This document shows positions 1-10,820 of a DNA stretch of 64,000 bases, in pieces. A model generated the notes under the pieces. That model did not search any database. It was not told where the DNA came from and saw only the letters and a list, made by a program, of their open reading frames with translations. Position 1 is the stretch's first letter. The number at the start of each line of letters is the position of its first letter. The DNA is from Leptasterias polaris (lineage: Eukaryota; Echinodermata; Asteroidea; Forcipulatida; Asteriidae): contig JAZGTN010000035.1 of the NCBI GenBank assembly GCA_037783415.1, positions 3,968,001 through 4,032,000 on the forward strand, written 5' to 3'. Made by a program: the position numbers and the translations under genes.

Positions 1-454
1 AAATCTATCGCAAAATGTCAATGGAATTCTTTTAAAAATGAAATACCTTGAAGCGTAGCATTTAAATATTGTTGATAAAATTACAAAGACTAACTACCAT
101 TGCTTGAAAATATAATAAAGGTTGTAAATTTTGAGAACATGAATTTTTAAGAGATGTACCTGGGGACGTCAAAAACTGTCTCTGGTTACCGACCCGTTTT
201 CGCGTAGCTCTATAGGATGTTGTTTCGGTCAGTGAATTTTACGCCATAAACTTGTTTCCAGTCATGATGGTCGCCAAACCACCCCATCAGAGGTCGAGAT
301 TATTTGTTAAGTTTCAAAGTCAACTTTAGAAAGTACTATCATTTTTGAAAGCCGAAAAAACAGTTGTTCACTGATTGGAAATTGTTTTGTCTGTCCTCTA
401 AAAGAATACAAGCATTTTCAAATCGCATGGTTTTTGTTCTTGTGTCTCTCTCAG
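1..454 (+). other. intron upstream of GPCR exon (non-coding)
   Basis: AT-rich sequence with no supported coding content. It ends in a pyrimidine-rich tract and CAG at 452-454, which is a good 3' splice site for the GPCR exon that follows, so this stretch is read as intron. The 5' exons of that gene lie left of the window. Confidence 0.6.
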
Positions 455-688
455 ATGACGGCAATGCTCATAGTCGTCATCATACTCTTCGCAACTTGCT
501 GGGGTCCCAACCTTTGCTTCTCCCTGTACAGCCGCTTCTACCTTGACGCATCAGTGAGGTACACTCAGAAGTGGGCGTTAATCTCCTCGGCCCTCCAGCT
601 TCTGTCGCTGATGAATAGTGCCTGGAACCCTGTCATCTACGCCTTGATGTCAGTCAGCTTCAGAGAGAACTGCAAATGGGCTTTACAG
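455..688 (+). CDS. class A GPCR, exon encoding TM6-TM7 and helix 8
   Basis: Penultimate coding exon of a rhodopsin-family G-protein-coupled receptor of the plasma membrane. The 78 codons begin after the splice acceptor at 452-454 and end phase 0 at a GT donor (AG|GTAAAT at 687-694). Residues 1-22 form TM6 with the motif CWGP in place of the usual CWxP, where tryptophan is the toggle switch and proline the kink. An extracellular loop follows, then TM7 with the signature NPVIY and helix 8 starting SFRENC. The layout fits peptide-receptor-like class A GPCRs; the ligand cannot be told from this fragment. The in-frame ATG at the exon start is internal, not the initiation codon, because TM1-TM5 must be encoded upstream. 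Strong overall match to the fold; subfamily unknown. Confidence 0.88.
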
Positions 689-1299
689 GTAAATACGAGT
701 CTAGGTGCTTGACCTGTTGAATTTCACTGGAGAGCGCTGGGAAGATGACATCATCGGCTGCGTCTGATAAACTATATACTTCAGGCAGGCAGCACATCTT
801 TATCAGTTGAGTTGAAACTTCGCATGCTGTGAAACAATTTGTGTGTCTGAAAGGCTTGAGGTGCAACAACTCAACGGTTCGATTAGTATGGTCTGATCGT
901 CTTCAAGAGAAAAAAATTACACATGAATTTGAATATTATCATTGGGAATTGCATAATCAGACATTTTCAGTTGGGGGGGGAGCAAACACAAACGGGGTCT
1001 ATGTAATGGAACATCCTTGCTTTTCAATCTCATGGTAGGGGTGTGGGGTAAGGTTGGGAATCTGACCCCCTGCCCCCACCACCCCCACCCAACCCCCTGC
1101 CCCCACCACCCCCACCCTACCCCCCCCCCCCCCGTTACACGAATATCGGTCATGAAAGCAGAAGCTAATTAAAACATTCTGACATGTCATTTGTCTAGGT
1201 GCAAGATGCATTGGGAGTCCAACACAAAATCAGCCACACCTTGACTATGTTGTATACTATTATGTTTCTTAGTTAATTTTGCCACTTTTTTCTGTCTAG
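689..1299 (+). other. GPCR intron with C-rich tract
   Basis: Intron between the two GPCR exons: GT donor at 689 and AG acceptor at 1298-1299 after a T-rich stretch. It carries an impure C-rich run at about 1065-1134 (repeats of CCCCCACC and a poly-C run), which could fold as G-quadruplex on the complementary strand. Small open frames on the minus strand here are products of this low-complexity tract. Confidence 0.7.
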
Positions 1300-1449
1300 G
1301 TTTGTTGTAAGCCGAGGAGTGTCCGGCGGAGGATGAGCGCTATGTCCCGGGCGAACACAGTCAGCCGGCCTGGCATCAGCGTCGGCGGTGGCTCCACCGC
1401 ATACGACAACGTCAGCGAATCGTCTCACTGCATGGGGGAGAAACTGTAA
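1300..1449 (+). CDS. class A GPCR, last coding exon (cytoplasmic tail)
   Basis: Final coding exon, 49 codons plus TAA at 1447-1449. It continues in phase 0 from the previous exon and encodes the intracellular C-terminal tail. It opens with a Cys-Cys pair right after helix 8, the usual place for palmitoylation in this receptor class, followed by a basic cluster (KPRSVRRR) and a Ser/Thr-rich segment that could be phosphorylated for arrestin binding. The tail ends in GEKL, which is not a classical PDZ ligand. Joining this exon to 455-688 gives an uninterrupted reading frame, which supports both splice sites. Confidence 0.85.
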   Translation, partial: VCCKPRSVRRRMSAMSRANTVSRPGISVGGGSTAYDNVSESSHCMGEKL

Positions 1450-1559
1450 AGAACTAATTTCAGACGAACCGTCCGAAATGTCATTCTCATCGAACTTCTA
1501 ATCTTTCATTTACTAAAATAATCTTTAAGAACATAATAATGTTCTTTTAATATACTTTT

Positions 1560-1637
1560 AATAAAATACAGTTTACTAATGACTTCTATGAATAGGCCTA
1601 GTCTTGTTTAAAACTTTCAATTCTGTAAAAAAATAAA
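1560..1637 (+). terminator. candidate poly(A) signals of the GPCR gene
   Basis: AATAAA occurs at 1560-1565, about 110 bases after the GPCR stop codon, and again at 1632-1637. Either could direct 3'-end formation. This rests on motif and position only. Confidence 0.4.
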
Positions 1638-3400
1638 AAAAAATAAAACAGGTGCAAATCTCACATTTTATTTACATCAAAGATCTGAAACCTTTAAAAG
1701 TCTTGCTATAATAGCCTTTGAATGTAGATACTCGGCAAAATCACGCACATATTAAAAGGGGATATTGAAGCGAATAGAATGTGTATGTCTATTATTATAG
1801 ACATGCACAGTCTACTTACTGTTTGTTATTGTGCCTCGCTCGAGCAAGAGCAATAATTATATCTGACAGATTGTTAAGCAGCTTGTTAAAATAATAACAA
1901 ATGAGTATTCATATCGAACGTAACTTTGTTTATGAAATAATCTCATCGAAAACGATGACGATTTTTTGTTTTCATAGTAAATATACTGAATGAGGCTTGA
2001 AATGTAAATAGATCGGCCCAGTAAACGTAAGAAATTTCTGTGTAATTATGGGCCGAGAAATTATGAGGGAACTGATTTTGGGTAGAGAGGGTGGGAACAG
2101 AAGTGACTGGATGGGAGGTGTGGTTGCAAGAAGGGGCTGGAAGAAGGTCTTTCAAGCTATTGTGTTTAGTAACATACCTTTTAATATCATTGTGCTGCCA
2201 TGCATCATGGTTTGCTTTTTACCGCTCCAATCAATGTAGGCTTGGAGGGAAATTTAGTCTGGCACCTTTCCCGTAGACTGAAAACCAGTATCAAGTGATG
2301 CTTTAACTCACAAGGGGAACAACTAAATGGTGGCAGCATGATAATGGTCTGTTCAGTAACTTCACACACCTCAATTCTGCTGCTGCCGTCGTAGTGTGTG
2401 TGGTTTTTTTTTGGTTTTTTTTTTGGGGGGGGGGGGGTTCTAGAGGAAACTGTTAAGCTTAGTTTAAAGTTTTCTTAACAGAAGTGAAAATATTGTGAAG
2501 TAATTCAACCATAGAACACGCAAGAGCCCCACGTTTAAGAAGATAATTTGTTTTTTATGTTTATGAAAAGAAAATGTTTGTATATAACTATACTATAGCG
2601 GAGTAAGTCTAAATGGACAGTGATGTGCAAAGGACCATTTCAGTGCAGTCGGCCCCGACTTGGATTGGGAGTACAGTACTTTTTTAAAATGAAAATCTCG
2701 TTATAAACGAGATAATGCTTGCCTATTTATGAACAGTTTTCATGATTATTGTCGTTTAATTGTTTCTACTTTCAATTCTAAGATGTAAAGATATTTGCCT
2801 GCTTTATTCCTAAAGCAGATTTCCAATTTAACTTGAAAATGTACTGAAGTTTTAGTAATAAGTAAATTTAAAACAAGTTTAGCAGCTACTTATATGTTGT
2901 AAATCTTAATGTCATTTCAAATAACTTTAATATATATATTCTTGTATTATACATTCATGACACATCGAGTTCAGAAATCAAGTTCAAAGAAACAGATGCT
3001 CCTATAATTATAAGAACATTTCTGAATTGTAAATTGCCATCAAAGTTTCAAAAAGATTAAATCTATTGATTGATAAAGTTTTCCTTGTATTTTTCTTGTT
3101 TCGATATTTTCAGTAGGCTCCAATTACCAAACGTATACATCACCTATTAATCCAATGCGAACACGGCTTTAGCCTAATCTGTTGATTAGGCCCCGCGGAG
3201 TCACACTCTCCTTTTTCTCGTATTTTCAGCAGCTACCGACTGACACGGAACCGGAAATGTCCTATTGGCAAAGAGGTGGCAGGAATGATTTCACTGCATT
3301 TTGCCTGATGTCTGCGTGTGGAATAAACCTTACCCCACAAGCCATGATTTTATATTCTTAAAAACTTGTGTCGTTTTTAACCCGGCCTCTTTCCTAAAAT
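1638..3400. other. intergenic, no gene recognised
   Basis: AT-rich DNA without convincing coding sequence or a recognised repeat. It contains a T-run followed by a G-run at about 2407-2438. Short open frames near 2048-2276 have no recognisable domain. Confidence 0.5.
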
Positions 3401-3409
3401 GCAACAGAT

Positions 3410-4055
3410 TTGGCGACCATTGAATCCTTGACAGATTTTGATGAACACGTTAAACTTGACAAAGAATACAAAATTAGCCTACTCCATGCTCAATGTTTAG
3501 GTATAAAAGTGGCAAATTGCCATCCAATTTTAATGATCTCTTTATATCATGTTCATCAGTACATACGCATGGAACCAGAAGTGCATCTAGGGGTGATCTC
3601 TATACTATATACAATCGAACTTCTTTATCCAAAAACAGCCTCATACCAAGATGCATTCTATTCTGGAATAATCTTAACCTTGATATTAGACAGTCCCTCA
3701 CACTTAAATCATTTTCCCAAAACCTGAAACATTACCTTTTGAGCATGTATTAACATGTATTAATAAAATGTATAATTTAGTTCTATATGTATCATTATTT
3801 CTACACAACATCGTATAATCATTTTAATTAGTTAGTCTGGTCTCACTGTCTCCTTGTCTTGTCCGAGTCCTTGTCTGTCATAGGGAATGGCATAAAAGCG
3901 TCACGCTTCACCCTTTTCCTACATGTTGGTAAATTTAACTATTGTTCTCATAATTTTGGAATTGTATGTACAGGTATGTACTGATTACTTAAATTGTATT
4001 TGCATGTATGATATTTATGTACCAGCATGAAATAAATGTTGTTGAAATCAAAAAT
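3410..4055 (+). mobile_element. LINE 3' fragment (reverse-transcriptase C-terminus and 3' UTR)
   Basis: Positions 3493-3753 translate to a peptide typical of the extreme C-terminus of Jockey/CR1-like LINE polymerases: an SNFNDLFI segment, a His-Thr-His-Gly-Thr-Arg-Ser-Ala-Ser stretch, then a Trp-Asn-Asn-Leu box and a final Lys-His-Tyr-Leu. The first part lies in a second frame, so the copy is frameshifted near 3490. The 3' part ends around 4035 with an AATAAATGTTGTTG-type tail. It is a dead, 5'-truncated copy. Confidence 0.65.
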
Positions 4056-4310
4056 GATGATCTTGATATGTAATCACAAACGAAAAAAAAGAAAAGCGGC
4101 CGCCATTTTTGCCAAGCATTTTAAATTCTCATAATTCGTTACCATTGTCACGTGCAGACAGAATCACTTAAAAGCCACAACAAAAAAGTAACGACTCTAA
4201 AAAATATTTAGGAAAATTCACAAAATTAATATGGTAGAGATCAGCATCGCTGTTAAAAAGTTGTGAGTAAAATATTCACCCCCCGGTCTTTTTGGGGGGG
4301 GGGGGGGGGT

Positions 4311-4495
4311 GCGCCCTCTCTAGCCAGAGATGAGACTTCTGACTACGCGTGCGTCGTGGGAATTTTTTGACAGCTTGATGACTACTTCTAGTACTCAGTA
4401 AAACTGTAGAATGTCACCATGACCTTCCCTCCTTAGGCCCTCGGAGGATGACCTGACTTTTCACCAACGGCATAAGTATAATCTAAAGGTATGTT
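4311..4495 (+). other. duplicated 5'-exon/promoter-like module, copy 1
   Basis: About 180 bases align by eye with the minus strand of 45740-45916. Shared landmarks are GCGCCCTCTCTAG at the start, a GAGATGAGA block, GTCGTGGG, and at the end CACCAAC followed by TATAATCTAAAG|GTATGTTA, which looks like a 5' splice site. In the frame that gives Tyr-Asn-Leu-Lys before the donor there is an upstream stop and no ATG in this copy, so coding is doubtful. It may be a non-coding first exon with promoter, or an undescribed dispersed repeat. Confidence 0.45.
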
Positions 4496-4499
4496 AAGC

Positions 4500-5530
4500 T
4501 ATTACTATGATAAGAAAACACAATCTTTGGGTGGTCTGTTTCCCGAAAATGTTACTGTTGTTTTTACCGTAGTAGTACGTAGTTTTTGTGTTTTGTTTAT
4601 ACTACTACTGATACTAGGCTTTAGTGAACAAGGAACCCATCAGTCAAACACTTTATATACTGTATTCAGTACGTAGTTTTGACTAGTTGAACGTCACGCG
4701 GATGAGAGTGAATGTATTGTTATCTGACATTTACACCTTCAAAAGGTTCCTGGTTTTACAGTTAAGTTGGTTATGTATTATAACGGGTTCACCATTACTT
4801 TATTGTTCGGATGCAGCAAACAGGACAAAGGAGACAACGGATTTGACGATACAAAATACAATGATTACAAACGATTTATTATATACCTGTGCTCAGCTCA
4901 CAGGAGCCATCTTGTCAACCCCGTGTATACAATCCCACAATGCATCTGACATTCATGGTGCGCCTAATGGGCAAATACCTTAGTATGAATACAATGTGTA
5001 CCATGCAAAGCCCGCTACAGTATAGGCCTAGACGTATTTAGTAAGTAGAATGATACTGATTACTACACTAGTGACTGATAGTGATAGTGATATAAATTCA
5101 ATTTTCATTGAATGAGTGCAGTTTCCAACGGCACACCACTATTCTGTATCTGATTCTGTCTGTGTCGTACTGCACACAAACGCCTATGGTTGGACTATAA
5201 TTAATCACTAAAAGCCCCATGTATGTGTGGCAAAGCAAGTGGGATCTGGATGTGGATCTGGTTAGTTACTACCTAACACTACAGTAACAGTTAACACTCC
5301 TATGGAGTCAGCCACGTGGGGCTGCAACAAACAAAATTAAATATTTCACTGACACTGTACTGTTCACTTTAGTCTATGGCCCTTTTTGAATCCAAGACCT
5401 CCGCTCGGGCTCTTGCACTGAATCCAAAGCTATGGTTTTGAAAAAGGCCTTGCATATTGCAAAGCTAATGGGAGCTAAATTCATACAAAATCCTCGACCA
5501 GAAACAAGTAACTCACAGTAAAGTATTAGG
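4500..5530 (+). other. no gene recognised
   Basis: Non-coding DNA apart from an unassigned open frame at about 4687-4983 that has a hydrophobic run resembling a signal peptide but no family features. A small GGATCTGGATGT repeat lies near 5250. Confidence 0.4.
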
Positions 5531-5534
5531 TACG

Positions 5535-5728
5535 TACAGTTTTAAACAAAGGGAACCAAGCTAAAGATGCGCAAGGTGCATGGAAGAGAATAGCTGCTTC
5601 TGAGTGCTTTTGCTCTAAGCGGAGAAGCAGCCATGCTTTTCCATGCACACACTGTGCATCGCTTGCTTGGTTTGTTTACATTGTATACTCACTATTGAGT
5701 CACTCGACTCTGGTCACCAATTGCTCTT
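5535..5728. mobile_element. long-TIR (foldback) MITE, copy 1
   Basis: The right half (TTGCTTGGTTTGTTTACATT onward, about 5660-5728) matches the right arm of the element at 10593-10820. The left half is a degraded inverted copy of the same sequence (AAACAAAGGGAACCAAGC). A non-autonomous DNA transposon is the simplest reading. Confidence 0.55.
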
Positions 5729-5855
5729 TCAACCCCTTGCTTGCCAGGCGCTGCGTCGATCCTGTCCCCCATTTTGGGAGTCTAACTGTACACACAGGAA
5801 TTGACCCCAAACTGGTGGAAATGGTAGACGCGCATTTTGCTTTTCGCACCCCCAA

Positions 5856-6235
5856 CAGGGCTCGAATTTGGGGAGAAAATCCACAAGACTACAGGGCTTG
5901 TAGCTCAAAATCTTTACTGGACCAGACATTTTTTTACAAGACCAGATTTCAAAATGTGAAAATAAAAAATTGCTGACACAGTTTAATAACATGCATTTGA
6001 TTTTGACTGCTTTTATATGAACCAGAACTGAGACAAGTAAGAGATGAGTATACTTGATTACTCATAGAATTGAAAGATAATTTATTAGACCAAAAGTCAA
6101 CACTTGAACATAATGTGTTTCTGTTATTCAATTGAAAAACACAAGACCATCGGACTTGTTAGGTCATAAGTTTACTGGCCCAACACTAAAATTACTGGCC
6201 TGGGGCCTGTGGTCCAGTGTTAAATTCGAGCTCTG
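5856..6235 (+). mobile_element. hAT-like MITE with CAGGGCTCGAATTT ends, copy 1
   Basis: The element begins CAGGGCTCGAATTT and ends with the inverted form AAATTCGAGCTCTG. Inside, both halves carry inverted copies of a 'GGCCAGTAA / TTACTGGCC' block. Another copy sits at 62644-62968 and a fragment at 38353-38463. The CAGGG-type termini suggest the hAT superfamily; I could not find an exact 8-bp target duplication. Confidence 0.6.
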
Positions 6236-6598
6236 CCCAAGGGTAGTGTTTGGATTTTCTAGCTTATTACCTGTAAATTTATGCTTGTTCAGAGGCCATC
6301 AGACTCGGAACTTTTGTTTGAACCTGTGAATTTTGCACTTTTCAATATTCTGTTTTAAATGTTTCCCCTTCTTTATTTGTAAGGATTTTTTTTTATAACA
6401 GCCCTTCATTTTTATGCAGGATTGTACAGACCTAGAATTTCCTTATTGAATGTCGCAAAATTTTGTTTAATTTTGCAAAGGGTTGTAAATTCTTTTGGAA
6501 GATTTTTTAAAAGTGTATGGGAAACCTTGGCAGAGCCCATTCTGTTTAAATGTCCTGCCATCAATTTACAATACTTTTTATTTCATCTTTATATTCAC
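6236..6598. other. no feature recognised
   Basis: AT-rich filler between two MITEs. No supported gene. Confidence 0.4.
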
Positions 6599-6969
6599 TT
6601 AAAGGCACTGAACACGTTTGGTAATTACTCAAATTAGCATAAAAACTTACTTGGTAACCAGCAACAGAGAGCTGTTGATAGTATAAAACATTGTGAGAAA
6701 TCACTCCCTCTGAAGTAACGTAGTTTTTGAGAAAGAGGTAACTTCTCACTAAAATAATAAAAGACTTCATGCATGAAGCCTTTTATTAGCATCTGAAAGC
6801 ACACAAAATTGTGCAACAAGGGTGTTTTTTCTTTCTTTATTTTCTTGCAACTTCGATGACCGATTCAGCCCAAATTTTCACAGGTTTGTTATTTTATGCA
6901 TAATTATGTTGGGATACACCGAGTGACAATACTGGTCTTTGATAATTACCAAACATGTTCAGTGCCTAA
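6599..6969. mobile_element. TTAA-flanked MITE (AAAGGCACTG family), copy 1
   Basis: Starts TTAAAGGCACTGAACACG and ends with the inverted form CATGTTCAGTGCCT. The interior has the family landmarks: ACTTACTTGGTAAC, a TAAAACATTGTGAGAAA block, an AATAAAAGACTTC/GAAGCCTTTTATT mini-hairpin, and CACAAGGTTTG-type sequence near the end. TTAA at the boundary is typical of Kolobok or piggyBac-type transposition. Copies recur at 15014, 34189, 47986 and 48629, with decayed relatives at 8918 and 51109. Confidence 0.75.
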
Positions 6970-7929
6970 AGCACCGTGAGTCAGTGCTTAGCCAATTGTT
7001 ATTGTTGTCTAATTTAAAATATTTAGTTCAGTACATTTTTTAGAGAATTAATGAAAATGCTCCTGCCAATCAAATTACATACACTGTAGCCTCAAATCCT
7101 TATTGCTTTTAAACTCTCCCTTGTCCAAAAGGTTTCTAATTTTGATGGCCCTACCTCATGCCTTCATCTAACCATGTGAGCTCCTCAGGTTATTCTACCT
7201 CTGGCAGTGTCTCCCCATTAACTGTTTCAAGTCTCAAGTGTTGCGCCTGTTGATGAACTAATGCATCTTGGCTGTATAAATACACTGCTCATAGAAATCT
7301 GCCTCTGGTGGTGTCTCCCCCATCAACTGGATCCACTCTGAGGTGTTTCCATTCTTGATGAACCACTGTCTAAGTACACGGCTGTATCTAACTACACTCC
7401 TCATAGAAATCTGCCTTTGGTGGTGTCTCCCCCATCAACTGGATCCACTCTGAAGTGTTTCCATTCTTGATGAACCACTGCTACATGGCTGCATCTAAGT
7501 ACACTCCTCATGGAAATCTACATCTGGTGGTGTCTCCCCACCAACTAGACCCACTATGAGGTGTTTCCATTCTTGATGAACCACTGGTACATGGCTGTAC
7601 CTAAGTACACTCCTCATGGAAATCTGCCTCTGGTGGTGTCTCCCCCATCAACTGGATCCACTCTGAGGTGTTTCCATTCTTGATGAACCACTTGCCCAGT
7701 GGCTACTTCTAAACAAGGCGAGCTCCTATTAGGGTAATTTACCTGTTGTGATGACTCCCATCAACTTGGGTTCCTCAAGTGTTTCCCCTCTTGATGAACC
7801 ACTTGCCCCATAGCTCTAAATCGGGTGAGTTTCTAATTGTAATTTTATCATTTATGTAAGTCTGTTAGGTTCCATCTAAAAAGCATATCACAAATTAGGA
7901 AGTACATAACTGAAGACACCTGTGCGCTG

Positions 7930-8345
7930 TCATATTTTTTGGTCCAGATTAGACTACTGCAACTGCCTTTTAACATCTGTCCCCCATCTCATAACCCGTC
8001 TCGCCCTAATCTTCGCTCTTCTCGAGACCCTTTTCTGCTTACCATTCCTAGGACCCGCAGCAAAGCTGGCGATCGCACATTCACTGTAACTGCATCCAAA
8101 GAATATCCCCTCTTTTATTAAAACAGCAAATTCCACAAACCAATTCAAGAAACTCTTGAAAACCTACCTCTTCCCTGTATAGTTAATTTAAACCGTTTTC
8201 TTTTCCCTATCCCTTTCAAACATTGTGTATGTACCTTTTCTGATGAAATTAGGTTGTATGTTGTGTATGATTATTTTTTGTAAACGCTGTGATATATAGT
8301 GTACTATGGAGAGCGTACTAAATACTAGTTATTATTATTATTATC
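7930..8345 (+). mobile_element. LINE (CR1/L2-like) 3' fragment
   Basis: Positions 7990-8100 encode Leu-Arg-Ser-Ser-Arg followed by LTIPRTRSKAGDRTF, the conserved C-terminal box of CR1/L2-like reverse transcriptases. The fragment ends in a TTATTATTATTATTATCATC tail at about 8330-8345, the usual microsatellite 3' end of such LINEs. It lies between the two arms of the foldback-like element. Confidence 0.7.
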
Positions 8346-8658
8346 ATCATGACTGCCCATCTTACACACCCTTTGGTGAGGTGAACCTTGCCAGTATCCA
8401 CACTTTTGATCTGGAAATGGGTTAATGTTTGTTGAAACATTTGGTGGAAAGACACCACCAAAAGAAATTTCTCTGAGGAGCTCAACTTGTTAGATTAAGC
8501 AATTTAGGTTCATAAAGACTGGAAACACCTCAGAGAGGAACCAGTACAGACACTACCAGAAGTCACTATCCTTAGGAGCTCACCACCAAGAACGGAAACA
8601 CCTCAGATTAGAAACAGTAGATGGGGAGACACCACCAGAGGCAAATACCCTGAGGAGC

Positions 8659-8700
8659 TCACCTGATGAAAGCTCACCTGATGAAAGCTCACCTGATGAA
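8659..8700 (+). repeat. 15-bp direct repeat, three copies
   Basis: CTCACCTGATGAAAG is repeated in tandem almost perfectly inside the right arm of the foldback-like element, suggesting recent slippage. Confidence 0.7.
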
Positions 8701-8917
8701 GCCAAATGAAAGTAGAGGCTCATCAACAACGGAAAAACCCAAGATTGGTGGCAGTGGGCAGTGAGCATTAAGGCAGTGGTTCATCAAGGACAGAAAAACC
8801 TCATATTTGAACTAGTTGATGGGGAGACATCACCATAGATTGCACTGAGAAGCTCACCTGGTAAGATTTGTTTTCTTAGAGAAACAACTTCATATAAAAG
8901 GAGGATGTACCTTTGGT

Positions 8918-9275
8918 AGTTACTAGTTACTCCAAAAATTAATGACTATAAAAACTTACTTGGTAAAGAGCACCAGAAAGCTGTTGTTACTACAAAACAT
9001 TGTTAGAAAACACCCTTTGAAGTAATGTAGTTTTAGAAAAAAGGGTTATTTTTCGTCAAAGAATTTGACTCTGCTGAGACCTGAAGCATTCCTCAGGCAT
9101 CTGAAAGCAAACAATTCTATGCAACAAGGGTGTTTTTTATTTTTTTTTTTTTTTCAATATTTTCTTGCAACTTCGATGAACAATTGAGCCAAAATTTTCA
9201 CAGGTTTGTTATTTTTATATATGCATATGTTGGGATACACCGAGTGAGGATACTGGTCTTTGAAAATTACCAATA
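8918..9275. mobile_element. decayed copy of the AAAGGCACTG MITE
   Basis: Interior blocks of the family are recognisable (ACTTACTTGGTAAAGAGC, CAACAAGGGTGTTTTTT, TTTTCACAGGTTTGTTATT, GGGATACACCGAGTGA), but the terminal inverted repeats are badly degraded. An expanded T-run lies near 9137. Confidence 0.6.
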
Positions 9276-9307
9276 CCCTACCTTTAGAGAGAAAAGTTGT
9301 TCTGCTT

Positions 9308-10391
9308 TTTAGCTGTTCGACGTAGCGGTCGGAACAGCTTTTGTTTTCGTTAGGATTTTTATTTGTTCTTCATCTTCTTATTATTTTGTCCTTCCGCCAA
9401 AACGCCATAGGTTTAATACACGTATTTTGTTATGTCCAAAAATCATAATACTTGGCTTAGTATGAAAGAGTCAAATCTTGTATCATATTAAAGCTTAGGT
9501 CTTGAAGTTATGGTTAAATGTAATTAGCTTAACTTAATTAATTAATTTACTTAGTTATAATTACATGAATATTTAATTAGCCAAACTTGAGACCACTATA
9601 TCTTGAAAAGTATACGACTGATCGTCAAACTTTTTTCGACCTTGGGCATTGGAAATTAGCCTTGGGTTAACCGTGACCCCATGTTGACCTTTTCCGGGTC
9701 AACCGGAAGTAAGACCATATCTCAAGAACTACACAACCGATGTTCAAACTTTTTTCAGTTATAGACTCCTTGGGCATTGAAGATTAGCCTTGGGTAAACC
9801 GTGACCCCATGTTGACCTTTACTTCCAGGTCAACCGGAAGTGGGACCATATCTCAAGAACTTCACAACCGATTTTCAAACTTTTTTAAAGTTATAGACTC
9901 CTTGGGCATTTGAGATTAGCCTTGGGTAACCGTGACCCCATGTTGACCTTTACTTCCGGGTCAACCGGAAGTGGGACCATATCTCAAGAACTACACACCC
10001 GATTTTCAATTTCTTTTCAGTTATAAACCCTTTGAGCATTAGATTATAGACAAGGGTTACCATGACCCCATGTTGACCTTTATTTCTGGTTTAAAAGCTC
10101 CTTTCGATTCAGTATCAGAATGAAGACCAGGTTTAGGTTTTTAGGCACACTTAAGTGAAAAAAGGGCCTGTCAAAGGTCAAGAGTCTTCTATCTTGAAAT
10201 CAGACCAACTTTAATTTTTCTTATTCTTTGTTTCCACCCGGTCTTAACAGGAAGCTCAAAAATTGAGGTAATCATATCTCCTGAACCACATATCATAAGG
10301 GCGTAATGTTTGTGATTTCTTGTTTGTTATTTTTATTTTTTTATGAATCAGAAAACAGGAACAGCTCTGTGTTTGTTCACAAACACCTAAT
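9308..10391. mobile_element. Helitron-like non-autonomous element(s)
   Basis: On the minus strand a hairpin (arms AGCTGTTC 9311-9318 and GAACAGCT 9332-9339) is followed directly by CTAAAA, the Helitron 3' pattern of hairpin plus CTRR. At the other side, on the plus strand, a hairpin (GTGTTTG 10369-10375 with CAAACAC 10380-10386) is followed by CTAAT. The interior shares a GAAGAAGAA-rich zone with the element at 32206-33594 and contains a tandem repeat. Whether this is one element or two facing ones is unclear. No Rep/helicase gene is present. Confidence 0.45.
9590..10095 (+). repeat. tandem repeat, unit about 125-130 bp, four partial copies
   Basis: The unit contains ATATCTCAAGAACT, TTAGCCTTGGGT and CCCCATGTTGACCTTT followed by GGGTCAACCGGAAGT. 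About three and a half copies are present, fairly diverged. It lies inside the Helitron-like element; internal minisatellites are common in such non-autonomous elements. Confidence 0.8.
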
Positions 10392-10592
10392 GTCTAGTTA
10401 TATTTGATTTGTTTGTTTTATTTACACAGCTCTTGATATTCCTGTTGGACTTTTTGGAAATCATTAAAATTCGTCTACAAGATGATCATTAGCATATCTC
10501 ACCATGGCAAGTATTATTTAAAAAAATCAAAATCAATGCTTGAAGACTTTCCTGATGCGCCAAGCCAAAACTAAGCCTAATTCCTATCAAAA

Positions 10593-10820
10593 CACAACTC
10601 AGTCTGCTACCGGAGTCACATGACTCATAGTGGGTATACAATGTAAACAAACCAAGCAAGCAATGCACAGTGAGCATGGACAAGCATGGCTGCTTCCAAC
10701 CTAACTGCAGAAGCGCTCGGAGGAAGCCATATGCATTTCCATTCATGGTGCGCGTTGCTTGCTTGGTTTGTTTACATTGTATACCCACTATGGGTCACGT
10801 GACTGCAGTCACCGATTGTG
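10593..10820. mobile_element. long-TIR (foldback) MITE, copy 2
   Basis: Two inverted arms of about 80 bp, each containing the block of TATACAATGTAAACAAACC and AAGCAAGCAA, flank a short centre. The outer parts (CACAA...AGTCACATGAC against GTCACGTGACT...TTGTG) are also inverted. The right arm matches 5660-5728. Confidence 0.75.

Larger units (their letters stand above)
7150..8880. mobile_element. foldback-like element with tandemly repeated inverted arms
   Basis: The left arm (about 7165-7830) is a tandem array of five to six units of 106-112 bp; each carries TTGATGAACCACT and GGTGGTGTCTCCCC. The right arm (about 8440-8880) holds the same unit in inverted orientation (GGGGAGACACCACCAGAGG; ACGGAAACACCTCAG). 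The outer edges match as well: TGAGCTCCTCAGG on the left against an inverted form near 8850-8870. Inverted arms built of tandem repeats are the hallmark of Foldback-type transposons. The centre contains a LINE 3' fragment. No transposase is visible. Confidence 0.5.

Noticed and set aside
4687..4983. 98-codon frame with a signal-peptide-like start
   Set aside because: There is no in-frame ATG at its beginning, no conserved domain, and composition is like the surrounding non-coding DNA.
7165..8880. CRISPR-like array
   Set aside because: Units are over 100 bp, diverged and lack unique spacers; the context is animal DNA.
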